This document shows positions 34,500 through 43,330 of a stretch of 60,705 nucleotides of DNA, one piece after another (position 1 is the stretch's first letter; the number at the start of each line of letters is the position of its first letter). The DNA is from Prochlorothrix hollandica PCC 9006 = CALU 1027 (GTDB lineage Bacteria > Cyanobacteriota > Cyanobacteriia > Prochlorotrichales > Prochlorotrichaceae). The notes below the pieces were generated by a model. That model was not told the DNA's origin. It saw only the letters and a list, made by a program, of their open reading frames with translations, and ran no database searches. The DNA lies in the NCBI RefSeq assembly GCF_000332315.1, contig NZ_KB235938.1:204380-265084 (forward strand), given 5' to 3'. A program made the position numbers and the translations under genes.

Positions 34500-35048
34500 T
34501 TAAAAACGCTCGGTTTCGGGTAAACCTTCCATGCCCGGTTCCAAGAATAGGTTTTTGGCGGCATCATTTTGATAGACACAATCCACCTCTGGTGAGCTTT
34601 CTAAGGCACCGATAAAGCCAAAGGTATTCATCCGATTTTTGCATTCCCGAACATCTTGACTGGACACCAGATCCCGCTGCTCTAGGATTGTCCAGTTATT
34701 GCTGCGGAGGACGCACGCGGGTTGTAGGGTGGGCTGGGCTACATAGGCATTGAAGGGGTTGAAGGTCACAAACATGCGCATATCCACGGCAATGGCGCTG
34801 GCCCCAAATTGGGCGCAAAGTTCGGGGTTGGGGGCGGCTCGATCGATCACCTCGCGGCTTGCGACGTTCTCCGGGCTGAAGTTGGCGGTAGAACTAAAGG
34901 CAATGCCAATGCCAATGCCCAGGATAAAAACCCCTCCTAAAACGGCCAAGGATTTGGCGTTGAAGGGGGAGGAGGATGGGGTTTCAGACCGTCCTGGGGG
35001 GGAATCGTAATCGTAGCGGGATGGGCTGGGGCGGGAGCGACGGGCCAT
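34500..35048 (-). CDS. DUF3172 domain protein
   Basis: A 182-residue cyanobacterial protein. A basic/Ser-rich N-terminus (about 1-30) precedes one membrane segment (SLAVLGGVFILGIGIGIAF). The conserved DUF3172 region follows: NPELCAQFGASAIAVDMRMF, PFNAYVAQP, CVLRSNNWTILEQ, VRECKNRMNTFGFIG. The topology suggests a membrane-anchored domain in the thylakoid lumen or periplasm. No function is established for the family. Start ATG 35046-35048. Confidence 0.85.
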   Translation of the reverse strand: MARRSRPSPSRYDYDSPPGRSETPSSSPFNAKSLAVLGGVFILGIGIGIAFSSTANFSPENVASREVIDRAAPNPELCAQFGASAIAVDMRMFVTFNPFNAYVAQPTLQPACVLRSNNWTILEQRDLVSSQDVRECKNRMNTFGFIGALESSPEVDCVYQNDAAKNLFLEPGMEGLPETERF

Positions 35049-35248
35049 GGGTTTGACGGGGGGGAAGAAGAGGGCGGGTCAGGAGGCAATATTGAGGCCG
35101 TGAACAGACAGGCTAAAAGCCTGATCGTACCGTTACGACTTCACTCCGTTTGGATCACTACCAATAATTCCTAGTGTTGTCCACCAACGTGGGAACCAGG
35201 CTTGTAACGGGCTGCTGCCATTCATTGAGGGATCTGAGGGTTAATGTC

Positions 35249-35803
35249 CTAGGGTTCCTGGATGCTCCGGGGGGGCTGGCTGGGGGGCGGGGGAGTGATC
35301 CAGTTTTCGTCGGAGGGGGAGGCAGGGTAAGAAGATGTTGGGGGCGGGGTGCGATCGCCCAAATTGAGGAGGGGGCGAGGGGTGGGGCGTAGGGATTCCG
35401 GCACCTTTTGGCCCAGAACAGTGGGCTTGGGAGGGGGGGAAGGGCGGGTAAAGGTTTTCCAGGCAGCCTTAACCCCGGCAGTGATGCTGCGGCGAGTGCG
35501 TTGGGCTTGGCGAGCTTGTCGCCGTACCTCTGCCATGCTGTCATCCACTTGGCGGGCGACGTTGCCTGCGTTTTTTACCCCTTCTGTCACATCCTCGGTC
35601 AGTTCTGAGATTTCCAGCCCGGTGAGTCGGATCGCATCTAGGGTGGGGGGCAGCTCACGGGCAAGGGTATCGAAGAGCTTCTCTGCACTGCGAGCCGCCC
35701 GTGCCAGTTCTTGCAGGGCAGGGACTGCCGCCACTAAGACAGCCGTTAAGCTGATGGCCACTAGGAATAGGGAGAATGCAAGCCAGAAAAGGGGTTCGGT
35801 CAC
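35249..35803 (-). CDS. DUF948-like membrane protein
   Basis: A 184-residue protein with one N-terminal membrane helix (WLAFSLFLVAISLTAVLVAA). An amphipathic helical region (about 30-105; DVTEGVKNAGNVARQVDDSM) resembles DUF948 general-stress-type proteins, and a long Pro-rich tail follows. The frame extends upstream into family C copy 7, but those codons are repeat sequence. GTG 35801-35803 just before TEPLFWLAF is the sensible start. The YtxH-like gene lies 218 bp upstream on the same strand, a pairing also seen in other bacteria. Confidence 0.65.
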   Translation of the reverse strand: MTEPLFWLAFSLFLVAISLTAVLVAAVPALQELARAARSAEKLFDTLARELPPTLDAIRLTGLEISELTEDVTEGVKNAGNVARQVDDSMAEVRRQARQAQRTRRSITAGVKAAWKTFTRPSPPPKPTVLGQKVPESLRPTPRPLLNLGDRTPPPTSSYPASPSDENWITPPPPSQPPRSIQEP

Positions 35804-35874
35804 GGCTGAAGGGGAAGTCTGGGGCAAGGGGACTGGAACAGGACCCAGGGGTCTGGAAGGGTCTAGCTTAAGGA

Positions 35875-35977
35875 TACAGCAGTCCGAAATGGGTCGTGTG
35901 GTGTGCCCCCTCCGGGGGCACACCACAGCAAGGGTTTTAGCCATCGAGGTGCCTACAACTGATTTAGAGTTGCTGTA
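35875..35977 (-). repeat. Family C MITE-like element, copy 7
   Basis: TACAGCAGTCC and GAGTTGCTGTA ends, TA at both borders, hairpin GTGTGCCCCC..GGGGGCACAC. It lies between the YtxH-like and DUF948-like genes and supplies a spurious start region to the latter. Confidence 0.88.
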
Positions 35978-36021
35978 GACCTCTGTATAACAGTAACCGC
36001 GATGTTAATCTGGTTGCCCGT

Positions 36022-36441
36022 TTACGCCAACGACGAGGGTGAGGTGGGCACCGATCCCTCGGTCTGAGACTCTGCCAAGCCCCGGTCTGGCACACCGTCG
36101 GATTCCTCGTCATATCGATAGGCTGCTACGGCCACCGTATCGGTGGTGCTATCCTGGTGGGCTTGTTGAGTGGCATCCAGTCCGTCTGCGATCGCGGACT
36201 GACAGCGCCAAACCAGATCCTGCCAACGGTGCAGGGCGATCGCGGACCAACGACTCGTGTGGGTTTGACAGTTCTGGGCCACCTCATCGGCGAGGTGCGG
36301 AACGGTTTTGAGGGATTTTTTGATCTGCTGACGGGTTGCTTTACCGGACTGGGGGGCTGTGAGTAAGCCCACCACAGTACCCACGGCAGCCCCTACAATG
36401 AGACCACTCCAGGGGGACGATTTGGGACGGTTTGAGACCAT
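36022..36441 (-). CDS. YtxH-domain protein
   Basis: A 139-residue protein with the YtxH signature: a short membrane segment (LIVGAAVGTVVGLLTAPQSGKATRQQIKKSLK) and a following helical region. The tail is acidic and polar. YtxH proteins are small general-stress membrane proteins of unknown mechanism. Start ATG 36439-36441. Possible operon with the DUF948-like gene downstream. Confidence 0.8.
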   Translation of the reverse strand: MVSNRPKSSPWSGLIVGAAVGTVVGLLTAPQSGKATRQQIKKSLKTVPHLADEVAQNCQTHTSRWSAIALHRWQDLVWRCQSAIADGLDATQQAHQDSTTDTVAVAAYRYDEESDGVPDRGLAESQTEGSVPTSPSSLA

Positions 36442-36621
36442 GGCAGGTTGACTCCAGGGTAACGAGCAGAAGAGTTGGCTGGGGGGGATGGCGCTGACTG
36501 GTTTTGCTTAGGGTATGCCGTCGCTTGAGCCATCAGGATGCCCCTCGATCGCCGCTGATCCGTTGAATCTTCTAATCTAGTGTATCCCTTCCCCAGACTC
36601 CTGGGGACGATGGTGCGGATC

Positions 36622-36966
36622 CTAACCTCGGGGTGATTTTGGGTTTGCGTAAGGTCTTGACCTAGAAGCCTTAGGTCTCCGTCGCCAGAGACCTTGGCTC
36701 AGTTGGAGGATGGCTAGCAACTGTTGGACTTGCTCGATTTGCTGCTGAAGATGGTGGTATTGCTGGCGTAAATGCCGTGTACCCCGTTGGCCGGTGGTGA
36801 CCCCCTGGGGAGAGAGGTGCAACACCCGATGGCAGTCCCCATGGATCTGCCGCAGGGACTGACGTAGGCTGATCAGCGATCGTCGCAGTATCCACAGTTG
36901 CCCCACTCCCCAGAAACCCAGCAGCGCCAATCCCAGATTCAAGGTCACAATAACTATAATCACCAC
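36622..36966 (-). CDS. Hypothetical small membrane protein
   Basis: A 114-residue protein with one N-terminal membrane helix (VIIVIVTLNLGLALLGFWGV). A Gln/Arg/Leu-rich helical segment likely to form a coiled coil follows (QQYHHLQQQIEQVQQLLAIL), then a basic tail. No family is recognised. It lies between the YtxH-like gene and ndhE; ndhE begins 362 bp upstream on the same strand and stops 53 bp before this gene starts. Confidence 0.55.
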   Translation of the reverse strand: MVIIVIVTLNLGLALLGFWGVGQLWILRRSLISLRQSLRQIHGDCHRVLHLSPQGVTTGQRGTRHLRQQYHHLQQQIEQVQQLLAILQLSQGLWRRRPKASRSRPYANPKSPRG

Positions 36967-37019
36967 GGGTCTGACTGCGGAGTGGTCACGGATCGTCGAT
37001 TACCCAGGGGACACCGGGC

Positions 37020-37328
37020 TTACCACTTCAGCAGGTTAAATTGCTCCATGTCCACCGTATCGCGGTTACGGTAAATCGCTAGCAGAATGGCTAGTCCTAC
37101 CGCCGCCTCTGCCGCCGCCACCGTGATCACAAAAACGGTGAAAATCTGACCCTTAATGACTTCTCCATCTAAATAGTTAGAAAAAGCCATCAGATTAATA
37201 TTGACCGCATTGAGCATTAACTCAATGGACATCAAGACCCGCACCGCGTTACGACTGGTAACTAAACCATAGATACCAATACAGAACAGGGCTGCGGCCA
37301 AGAGTAAGAAATATTGCAAATACATCAA
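37020..37328 (-). CDS. ndhE: NAD(P)H-quinone oxidoreductase subunit 4L (NdhE)
   Basis: A 102-residue NuoK-type membrane subunit of NDH-1. Three membrane helices are visible, with the conserved [15 protein letters not shown] (proton-channel glutamate) and [13 protein letters not shown] (second glutamate). It is the last gene of gltA-ndhA-ndhI-ndhG-ndhE. The TACATCAAATCACTCC leader region reverses to AGGAGTGATTTG, giving an AGGAG Shine-Dalgarno 8 bases before the ATG. Confidence 0.95.
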   Translation of the reverse strand: MMYLQYFLLLAAALFCIGIYGLVTSRNAVRVLMSIELMLNAVNINLMAFSNYLDGEVIKGQIFTVFVITVAAAEAAVGLAILLAIYRNRDTVDMEQFNLLKW

Positions 37329-37365
37329 ATCACTCCTAATATCATGTTTGACAGCGTTCTTTATC

Positions 37366-37608
37366 GGGTTTCCGCTGACAGCGGGACAAGATTAGTGTGG
37401 GCGCATGTCAGGGTTGGGGGGGGTGCATCGTAGGGGCGAAGCATGGGCGGCAAAACTTGGGGCGATCACCCAGAGAATACCTGCGCCCATGCTTCGACCG
37501 TACCCAAAATGGGGGCATTGACCTCCCCTGGTTTCAATCCGATCCTGCCCCCCCAATAACGAGATGCGCCCGATTAGTGTCCCACTGTCCCGGCTTCAGT
37601 TGATAGCC
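37366..37608 (-). repeat. Family A element, copy 9, interrupted by family E
   Basis: Outer parts GGTTTCCGCTGACAGCGGG and CCCACTGTCCCGGCTTCAG match family A in reverse. The element at 37399-37571 lies inside it. Confidence 0.85.
37399..37571 (-). mobile_element. Family E MITE, copy 1 (nested)
   Basis: The 173-bp element has terminal inverted repeats GGGCGCAT and ATGCGCCC, each followed inward by a TTGGGGGGG/CCCCCCCAA run. It is flanked by a perfect 9-bp direct repeat GATTAGTGT (37390-37398 and 37572-37580). The interior contains GAAGCATGGGCG..CGCCCATGCTTCG, a long hairpin. It has no coding capacity. The parent transposase family is not identified; the 9-bp duplication narrows the choice. Confidence 0.9.
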
Positions 37609-37811
37609 TTGTTATGGCCGTTACCGGTTGCGTGAACCAATGCTCTAGGGTCTGTTTCCCATCGCAGCTCAGGTTAATTGACCACACCAGACTGGACATA
37701 ATCCTCAAATCCAAGTCGCCAGCAGTTTGGTGCCGCAACCATTATCTACTCATTATCTACTCATTATCTACTACCCATTGCCTGGGGCTAGGCGAAGCCA
37801 TGGAGCCAGAT

Positions 37812-38411
37812 TTAGTCCTTGCCGGAACCCACTAATTCCCTGGGACGCTCAGGCAAGCGCAAATCATCGGTGGACTCCAGAACGTTGGGTAATTCCCCAA
37901 AGAATTCCCGCCGTGCCAGGACGATCGCCCCAATCAAGGCCACCAACAGCAGCACTGATGCCAATTCAAAGGGCAACAGAAAGTCGCTAAAGAAATGCTG
38001 GGCAATGACATAGATGGCACCATCACCTATGGGTATGCCGGTCGATAGACTCCAGGGGGTGGTGATAACCATGGTGCTGAGGAGGACAAAGAGACCCCCA
38101 CAGACAAAGGCTGTCACCCCTCGCCGTAGCCACATATAGGGTAGGGGTTTGAATTGTTCCCCCTTATTGACCAGCATGATGGCGAATAGAATCAGCACGT
38201 TAACGGCTCCCACGTAGATGAGGAGCTGGGCGGCGGCGACAAAGCTGGCATTGAGGAGCAGATATAACCCTGAAATGGTCATAAATACGCCTCCCAATAG
38301 AAAGGCGGAATAGACAATATTAGAGCTGAGCACTACCCCTAGGGCTGCCAGCAGCATGAGGGCAGCTAGGGTAACAAACGAAGCTAGTTGAACGCCTTCA
38401 GCCAGGTTCAC
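37812..38411 (-). CDS. ndhG: NAD(P)H-quinone oxidoreductase subunit 6 (NdhG)
   Basis: A 199-residue NuoJ-type membrane subunit of NDH-1. Five hydrophobic segments are visible, including VVLSSNIVYSAFLLGGVFMTISGLYLLLNASF-type helix 2-3 and AAQLLIYVGAVNVLILFAIML. The C-terminal 30 residues (RREFFGELPNVLESTDDLRLP) are soluble, as in cyanobacterial NdhG. Start ATG or nearby codon at 38409-38411, within the ndhAIGE order. Confidence 0.94.
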   Translation of the reverse strand: MNLAEGVQLASFVTLAALMLLAALGVVLSSNIVYSAFLLGGVFMTISGLYLLLNASFVAAAQLLIYVGAVNVLILFAIMLVNKGEQFKPLPYMWLRRGVTAFVCGGLFVLLSTMVITTPWSLSTGIPIGDGAIYVIAQHFFSDFLLPFELASVLLLVALIGAIVLARREFFGELPNVLESTDDLRLPERPRELVGSGKD

Positions 38412-38861
38412 GACTTGGATTCTCCCTTTGCGATGGTCAATGGACCGTTATGATGTTTGTGGAATTGCCTAGGCTATGGGTGGGGTATGGCTGACTTAAC
38501 CAACCTCCGATTCCAGAGGTTCCAGCCATCTGTGACTTTAACCGTCTGGATAATAACCGTCTGGATTAATAACCGTCTGGATTAAGGGGAAGGCTAGGGG
38601 CACCTTGCTTTTCCGTCTCTGGGGACTGACCCATGGGGCACACAGTATAGCAATCCTAAGTCAGTTGTAAGGATCTCGATGGCTGAAACCCTTTGGGTGG
38701 TGTGCGCCCGAAGGGCGCACACCACAGACCCATTTCGGACTGCTGTAGTATCTAGACTGACGCTGCTGGTTCACCCGTCACCCTAGCTGGAGGGGATTGG
38801 TCGTGGGGTTTGGATCGATCCAGAGCGATCCCGATCGATCCAGGGGAACCCCAGTCTGGGT
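38412..38861. other. Repeat-expanded ndhI-ndhG junction
   Basis: 450 bp holding a roughly 17-bp array ATAACCGTCTGGATTA (38539-38584) and family C copy 8 (38646-38747). No gene is seen. Such a hairpin inside an operon could attenuate ndhG-ndhE or require internal promoters. Confidence 0.7.
38646..38747 (+). repeat. Family C MITE-like element, copy 8
   Basis: Ends TATAGCAATCC and GGACTGCTGTA, hairpin GTGTGCGCCC..GGGCGCACAC, between ndhI and ndhG. Confidence 0.87.
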
Positions 38862-39449
38862 TTAGTCAGATTGGGCTGCTGCCACAATATCCTCAGGTCG
38901 TTGTCCTGCCCGTCCTCGTTTTGGATCGAGATCGTGGGGATCAACCTCACCCTTGGGTAAGTAAGCGAACTCCCGCAGCGCTGTCACCATGGGGTCATCA
39001 GTGACCTTGTAGGGTAAGCGTCCCAAGGCCACGTTATCGTAGTTGAGATCATGGCGATCGTAGGTGGCCAATTCATATTCTTCAGTCATCGATAGGCAAT
39101 TGGTGGGGCAATATTCCACACAGTTGCCACAAAAAATGCAAACCCCAAAGTCAATGCTGTAATGCTTCAGTTGCTTTTTCTTGATGTCCTTATTAAATTC
39201 CCAGTCCACCACGGGTAAGTTAATGGGGCAAACCCGGACACAGACCTCGCAGGAAATACACTTGTCAAACTCAAAGTGAATCCGGCCCCGGTAGCGTTCC
39301 GAGGGGATTAACTTTTCGTAGGGATAGAGAACGCTAATGGGACGGCGACGCATATGGTCAAAGGTGACAGACAAGCCTTGGCCAATGTATTTAGCCGCTT
39401 GTATGCTTTCTTTGGCGTAGTCTCCCACCTGCTTCAGGAACTTAAGCAT
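38862..39449 (-). CDS. ndhI: NAD(P)H-quinone oxidoreductase subunit I (NdhI)
   Basis: The 195-residue peripheral subunit of NDH-1 carries two [4Fe-4S] clusters. Both motifs are intact: [16 protein letters not shown] and [16 protein letters not shown]. It passes electrons along the hydrophilic arm towards plastoquinone. Its start lies 9 bp after the ndhA stop, implying translational coupling. Shine-Dalgarno-like AGGAAC or GAGG upstream is not strong. Confidence 0.96.
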   Translation of the reverse strand: MLKFLKQVGDYAKESIQAAKYIGQGLSVTFDHMRRRPISVLYPYEKLIPSERYRGRIHFEFDKCISCEVCVRVCPINLPVVDWEFNKDIKKKQLKHYSIDFGVCIFCGNCVEYCPTNCLSMTEEYELATYDRHDLNYDNVALGRLPYKVTDDPMVTALREFAYLPKGEVDPHDLDPKRGRAGQRPEDIVAAAQSD

Positions 39450-39458
39450 GATTTCTGT

Positions 39459-40577
39459 CTAGCCTCCAAATGCGACGGGAAAGGTGATCTTCAGGGCAGC
39501 CGTTAGGAGTAGGTTAACCAAAGAGACCGGCAGCAAAAACTTCCAACCCAAATCTAATAATTGGTCGATGCGAACCCGGGGCAAGGTCCAACGCAGCAGG
39601 ATGGCGATGAAAACCAGGGCGTAGGTTTTGATCAGGGTCATGGTGATCCCCAGGGCAGCGGTGACAATTTGGAGAATCGGGTTAGCTGCGCTGACTCCAA
39701 TCCAGTCCGCGAGGCGATCGAGGGGCACCGGCGACTCCCATCCCCCCAAATAGAGAATGGCCACCAACAGGGCTGATAAAATCAGGTTGACGTAGGATCC
39801 CACATAAAATAGGCCGAATTTCATGCCAGAGTACTCAGTTTGGTAGCCAGCTACCAATTCTTCCTCGGCTTCTGGCAAGTCAAAGGGTAAGCGCTCACAT
39901 TCGGCCAGGGCAGAGATCCAGAAGATCAGAAAACCCGCTGGTTGCCGCCAGATATTCCAGCCCAGAATCCCATACCCTGACTGCTGCTGGACAATGTCCA
40001 CCGTGCTGAGGGAGTTGGACATCATCACCACCGCCAACACCGCCAAGGCCAGGGGAATTTCATAGCTAATGGACTGGGCTGCTGCCCGCAGACCCCCCAG
40101 GAGGGCGTATTTATTATTGGAGGCATACCCCGCCATCAGCAAGCCGATGGGCTGAATGCTAGAGAGGGCAATCCACAGGAAGATGCCCACGCCAATATTG
40201 GTGATGATCAGGTTTTGGCCAAAGGGGACAATTAGGTAAGACAGAAACACCGGGATGACCACCAGCACCGGTCCCAGGGTGAAGAGGAGGGGATCGGCCT
40301 GACCGGGGATAATGTCTTCTTTGAAGATTAGCTTCAGCCCATCAACCACCGGTTGAAGAACCCCTAGGGGACCTGCATATTCGGGACCAATGCGTTGTTG
40401 GACGGCTGCCGAAATCTTCCGTTCTAGCCAGACTGCGATCAGCACCCCCACCGTAGCCACCATAATCATCAGCAACATGGGCAGGGGCATCCAGAGGGCT
40501 TTTGCCACATCAGCCGGTAAGCCGAGTTCTACGATCGACTGAATAAAACTTCCCTGTAAATCAATTCCCGAGTTCAT
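39459..40577 (-). CDS. ndhA: NAD(P)H-quinone oxidoreductase subunit 1 (NdhA)
   Basis: A 372-residue NuoH-type subunit with about eight membrane helices, forming the quinone-binding site of NDH-1. Conserved stretches are [81 protein letters not shown] and [12 protein letters not shown]. It is preceded by gltA on the same strand (108-bp gap) and closely followed by ndhI. Confidence 0.96.
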   Translation of the reverse strand: MNSGIDLQGSFIQSIVELGLPADVAKALWMPLPMLLMIMVATVGVLIAVWLERKISAAVQQRIGPEYAGPLGVLQPVVDGLKLIFKEDIIPGQADPLLFTLGPVLVVIPVFLSYLIVPFGQNLIITNIGVGIFLWIALSSIQPIGLLMAGYASNNKYALLGGLRAAAQSISYEIPLALAVLAVVMMSNSLSTVDIVQQQSGYGILGWNIWRQPAGFLIFWISALAECERLPFDLPEAEEELVAGYQTEYSGMKFGLFYVGSYVNLILSALLVAILYLGGWESPVPLDRLADWIGVSAANPILQIVTAALGITMTLIKTYALVFIAILLRWTLPRVRIDQLLDLGWKFLLPVSLVNLLLTAALKITFPVAFGG

Positions 40578-40685
40578 AGATGAGGATCTCAGTCAGCACA
40601 TTTGTGAGTCAGTTTAGAAGTCCCTAGGATCGAGACATCGCCCTCTAGTCTATAGCAATCTCCCCCTTCGCGATCTATACGCAGT

Positions 40686-41873
40686 TTACAGCTCCTGGCC
40701 CAAGGCCAACAGACCGGGAGGTAAGGGAGTACTGCGATCGTCCAACTTGACATAGGACTGACCATGGTTGCCGGTATAGATTTGGGTGGGGCGGAAAATG
40801 CGGTTAGCCGCCAGTTGTTCTTTCCAGTGGGCCAGCCAGCCAGCCACCCGCGCAATGGCAAAGACCGGCGTGAACAAATCCGTGGGAATGCCCAGCTTTC
40901 GGTACACGAGGCCGGAGTAAAAATCGACATTGGGGTAAATTCCCTTATGGCCCAGGCGATCGGACACCACCCGTTCTAGTTCTAGGGCAATGCCATAGTA
41001 CAAATCACTGCCAAATTCATCAAACAGTTGTTCGACTAAGCCCTGCAAAATGGTTGCACGGGGATCTTTGACTTTATAGACTCGGTGGCCAAAGCCCATG
41101 ATCCGAGACTTGGTGGCAATGCATTCGTCTACATAATTGGCAACGCGATCGACGGTGCCAATGTTTTCCAGCATGTCCAGGACTTCTTCGTTGGCTCCCC
41201 CATGGAGCGGTCCGGCTAAGGTGCCCACTGCCGATGCAATGACTGCATAGGGATCGGTGAGGGTGGAAGCCGTCACCATAGCGGAGAAGGTGGAGGCGTT
41301 AATGGTGTGTTCGGCGTGGAGAATTAAACAAACATCAAAAATGCGAGCGGCCAGGGGATCGGGCTGTTTCTCATTGAGCATATAGAGAAAGTTGGCCGCA
41401 TAGTTCAAATCATCCCGAGGTTGTACGGGATCGTTGCCTTTGCGCATCAACTGAAAAGCGGCCACCATGGTGGGAATCTTGGCCAGAAGACGTACCACTG
41501 CCCGATGGATATAGGCTGGGTCATCTAAGGCACGGCGGGCATAAAACAGACCCAGGGCAGCGGCACAGGACTGGAGGGCATCCATGGGGTGGCCACTTTC
41601 GGGAAAACATTTCATCATGTCCCGAATTCGATATTTCAGCCGCCGATGCTGGTAAATCTCTTGTTCAAAGCTGGTGAGTTCTTCGGTGCTGGGTAAGGTA
41701 CCCCAGATCAACAGATAAGCAGTTTCTAAAAAATTACTGTTCTGGGCAAGTTGTTCAATGGGGATCCCGCGATATTCCAACACCCCCTTTTGACCATCGA
41801 CATAACTAATGCTGGAAAGGGTGGCTGGAACTCCTTCTAGTCCAGGCTTATATTCGTCGATCGACATAGCCAT
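40686..41873 (-). CDS. gltA: Citrate synthase
   Basis: Condenses oxaloacetate and acetyl-CoA. The 395-residue type-II-like protein shows EYRGIPIEQLAQNSNFLE, HPMDALQSC, the active-site histidines in LHAEHTINAST and MGFGHRVYKVKDPRA, GPLHGGANEEVL, and NVDFYSGLVYRKLGIP. A gltA gene preceding ndhAIGE is a recurrent cyanobacterial arrangement. Two in-frame ATGs (41871-41873, 41865-41867) are possible starts; the first is annotated. Confidence 0.95.
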   Translation of the reverse strand: MAMSIDEYKPGLEGVPATLSSISYVDGQKGVLEYRGIPIEQLAQNSNFLETAYLLIWGTLPSTEELTSFEQEIYQHRRLKYRIRDMMKCFPESGHPMDALQSCAAALGLFYARRALDDPAYIHRAVVRLLAKIPTMVAAFQLMRKGNDPVQPRDDLNYAANFLYMLNEKQPDPLAARIFDVCLILHAEHTINASTFSAMVTASTLTDPYAVIASAVGTLAGPLHGGANEEVLDMLENIGTVDRVANYVDECIATKSRIMGFGHRVYKVKDPRATILQGLVEQLFDEFGSDLYYGIALELERVVSDRLGHKGIYPNVDFYSGLVYRKLGIPTDLFTPVFAIARVAGWLAHWKEQLAANRIFRPTQIYTGNHGQSYVKLDDRSTPLPPGLLALGQEL

Positions 41874-41963
41874 TCATGCCCATGAACTAAGATTTTTCAT
41901 TTTTCACTCTAGCATCTCCAGTCTCTTCTCCTGCGCAAACCTGTCTGGAGATGCCCACAGAGG

Positions 41964-42045
41964 AGGTTATCAACTTAAGCCGGGACAGTGGGGCGCTCCG
42001 CGCCCCCCCACTGTCCCGGCAATCTTGTCCCGCTTTAAGCGGGAA
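41964..42045 (+). repeat. Family A palindromic element, copy 10
   Basis: Full-length copy with palindrome GGGGCGCTCCGCGCCCC, ending GCGGGAA. Flanks share the 10-bp direct repeat CCCACAGAGG (41954-41963 and 42046-42055). It lies between panB and gltA. Confidence 0.87.
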
Positions 42046-42085
42046 CCCACAGAGGGCAGGGAGATCTCCTCGGCGGTTGTTGGGG

Positions 42086-42880
42086 TTAAGGCGGGGAGGA
42101 GCGGGGGGCAGGAAACTGGCCGTTGCGGACTTCTTGGCAAAATTGGGCTAGGGCTTGGCTGGAAAGGCTACGGAGGTCGGCATAGGCTTTGGCAAAGGGG
42201 GGCAAGCGCTGACCCAGACCCAAAACATCGGCGGTTACCAGGATTTGGCCATCACAATGGGCACCAGCCCCAATGCCGATGGTGGGAATAGAGAGGCTTT
42301 GGCTAATGGACTGGGCCAGGGTATCGGGGATATGCTCTAGCACTAAGCCAAAGGCTCCTGCTTGCTCTAGGGCCAGGGCTTCTTGGTGCAGCCGATCCTG
42401 GTTTTCGGGGGACTGCCCCTGTTGCCGTAGTCCTTGGATATGAACGGATTGGGGGGTAAGGCCCACATGGCCCAAGACTGGAATTCCTGCGTCTACCAGG
42501 GTTGCAACTGTGGCAACCATGGTGGCATAGCCCCCTTCCACCTTAACGGCTTCCACCTCCGCTTCCTTGAGGCATCGACCCGCTGCCCGCAGGGCTTGCT
42601 GGGGACTTTCTTGGTAACTCATGAAGGGGAGATCACAGACCAGAAGGGCGTTTTTGACCGATCGTCGCACGGCCTTGGCATGGTGGATCATTTCCTCCAG
42701 GGTCAGGGGCAAGGTGGTGTGATGTCCTAGGGCCACCATAGCCAGAGAGTCCCCTACGAGAATGAGGTCTACCCCCGCTTGATCCAGCATGTCCGCCCAC
42801 AGCGCATCCCAAGCCGTTAGGGCTGTGATTAAGCGTCCCTGTTGTTTATAAAGCAAAATATCGCGGATAGAGACAGGCAT
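42086..42880 (-). CDS. panB: 3-methyl-2-oxobutanoate hydroxymethyltransferase
   Basis: First step of pantothenate/CoA synthesis from 2-oxoisovalerate. The 264-residue protein carries [30 protein letters not shown], the metal/catalytic [22 protein letters not shown] and [15 protein letters not shown]. The usual C-terminus is present. Start ATG 42878-42880. Co-directional with gltA but with the family A repeat between them, so probably an independent unit. Confidence 0.95.
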   Translation of the reverse strand: MPVSIRDILLYKQQGRLITALTAWDALWADMLDQAGVDLILVGDSLAMVALGHHTTLPLTLEEMIHHAKAVRRSVKNALLVCDLPFMSYQESPQQALRAAGRCLKEAEVEAVKVEGGYATMVATVATLVDAGIPVLGHVGLTPQSVHIQGLRQQGQSPENQDRLHQEALALEQAGAFGLVLEHIPDTLAQSISQSLSIPTIGIGAGAHCDGQILVTADVLGLGQRLPPFAKAYADLRSLSSQALAQFCQEVRNGQFPAPRSSPP

Positions 42881-43330
42881 GGTTTTTGGGGGTTAGGCTG
42901 GGTTGCGGCGGTGGAGGCTGCCCTATGGTACAGCAACCGGGGGATTAGCTTGGACAGGAAGCCCAGGAGAGTTGGGGGTCATGGCGGGGGCACCACTGCA
43001 CCACTACTGATCAATCCTGCAAACTTTGGGGCAGGGAGGCGTTTCCGAGAGAGGCTTGGGCTGACTGAATCCGTTATCCCTAAGCGTAGAGGTTAAGGAC
43101 ACCAGGTCTTGCTAAATCGTGGTAGGGTAAGCTCCACACTCTGTTTTGGCAAAGACCCTCGCTGTGGGGTTGGGGTAGATTCCATGGTGGCAACGGATCA
43201 TGGTTTCAGGTTCCAACCGAGTCGTTCAGATGGGTCTACTCACCTCCTATACTGATGGTGTGGGGTTCATCTGACCGACGTGATCATCCCATAACAGACG
43301 GCATGACGTTTATTTCTGTACGAAGAGGCT
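42881..43330. promoter_or_regulatory. Divergent intergenic region between panB and the STAS fusion gene
   Basis: 450 bp with no repeats of the families described here and no credible ORF. It must contain the promoters of both flanking genes. A CGAAGAGGCT sequence precedes ATG 43331, with GAGG as the probable Shine-Dalgarno. Confidence 0.4.

Larger units (their letters stand above)
37329..37811. other. Repeat-expanded ndhG-ndhE junction
   Basis: 483 bp between genes that are normally close. It holds family A copy 9 (37366-37608), itself split by a family E element (37399-37571), and a short TTATCTACTCA array at about 37741-37772. No gene is seen. Confidence 0.75.
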
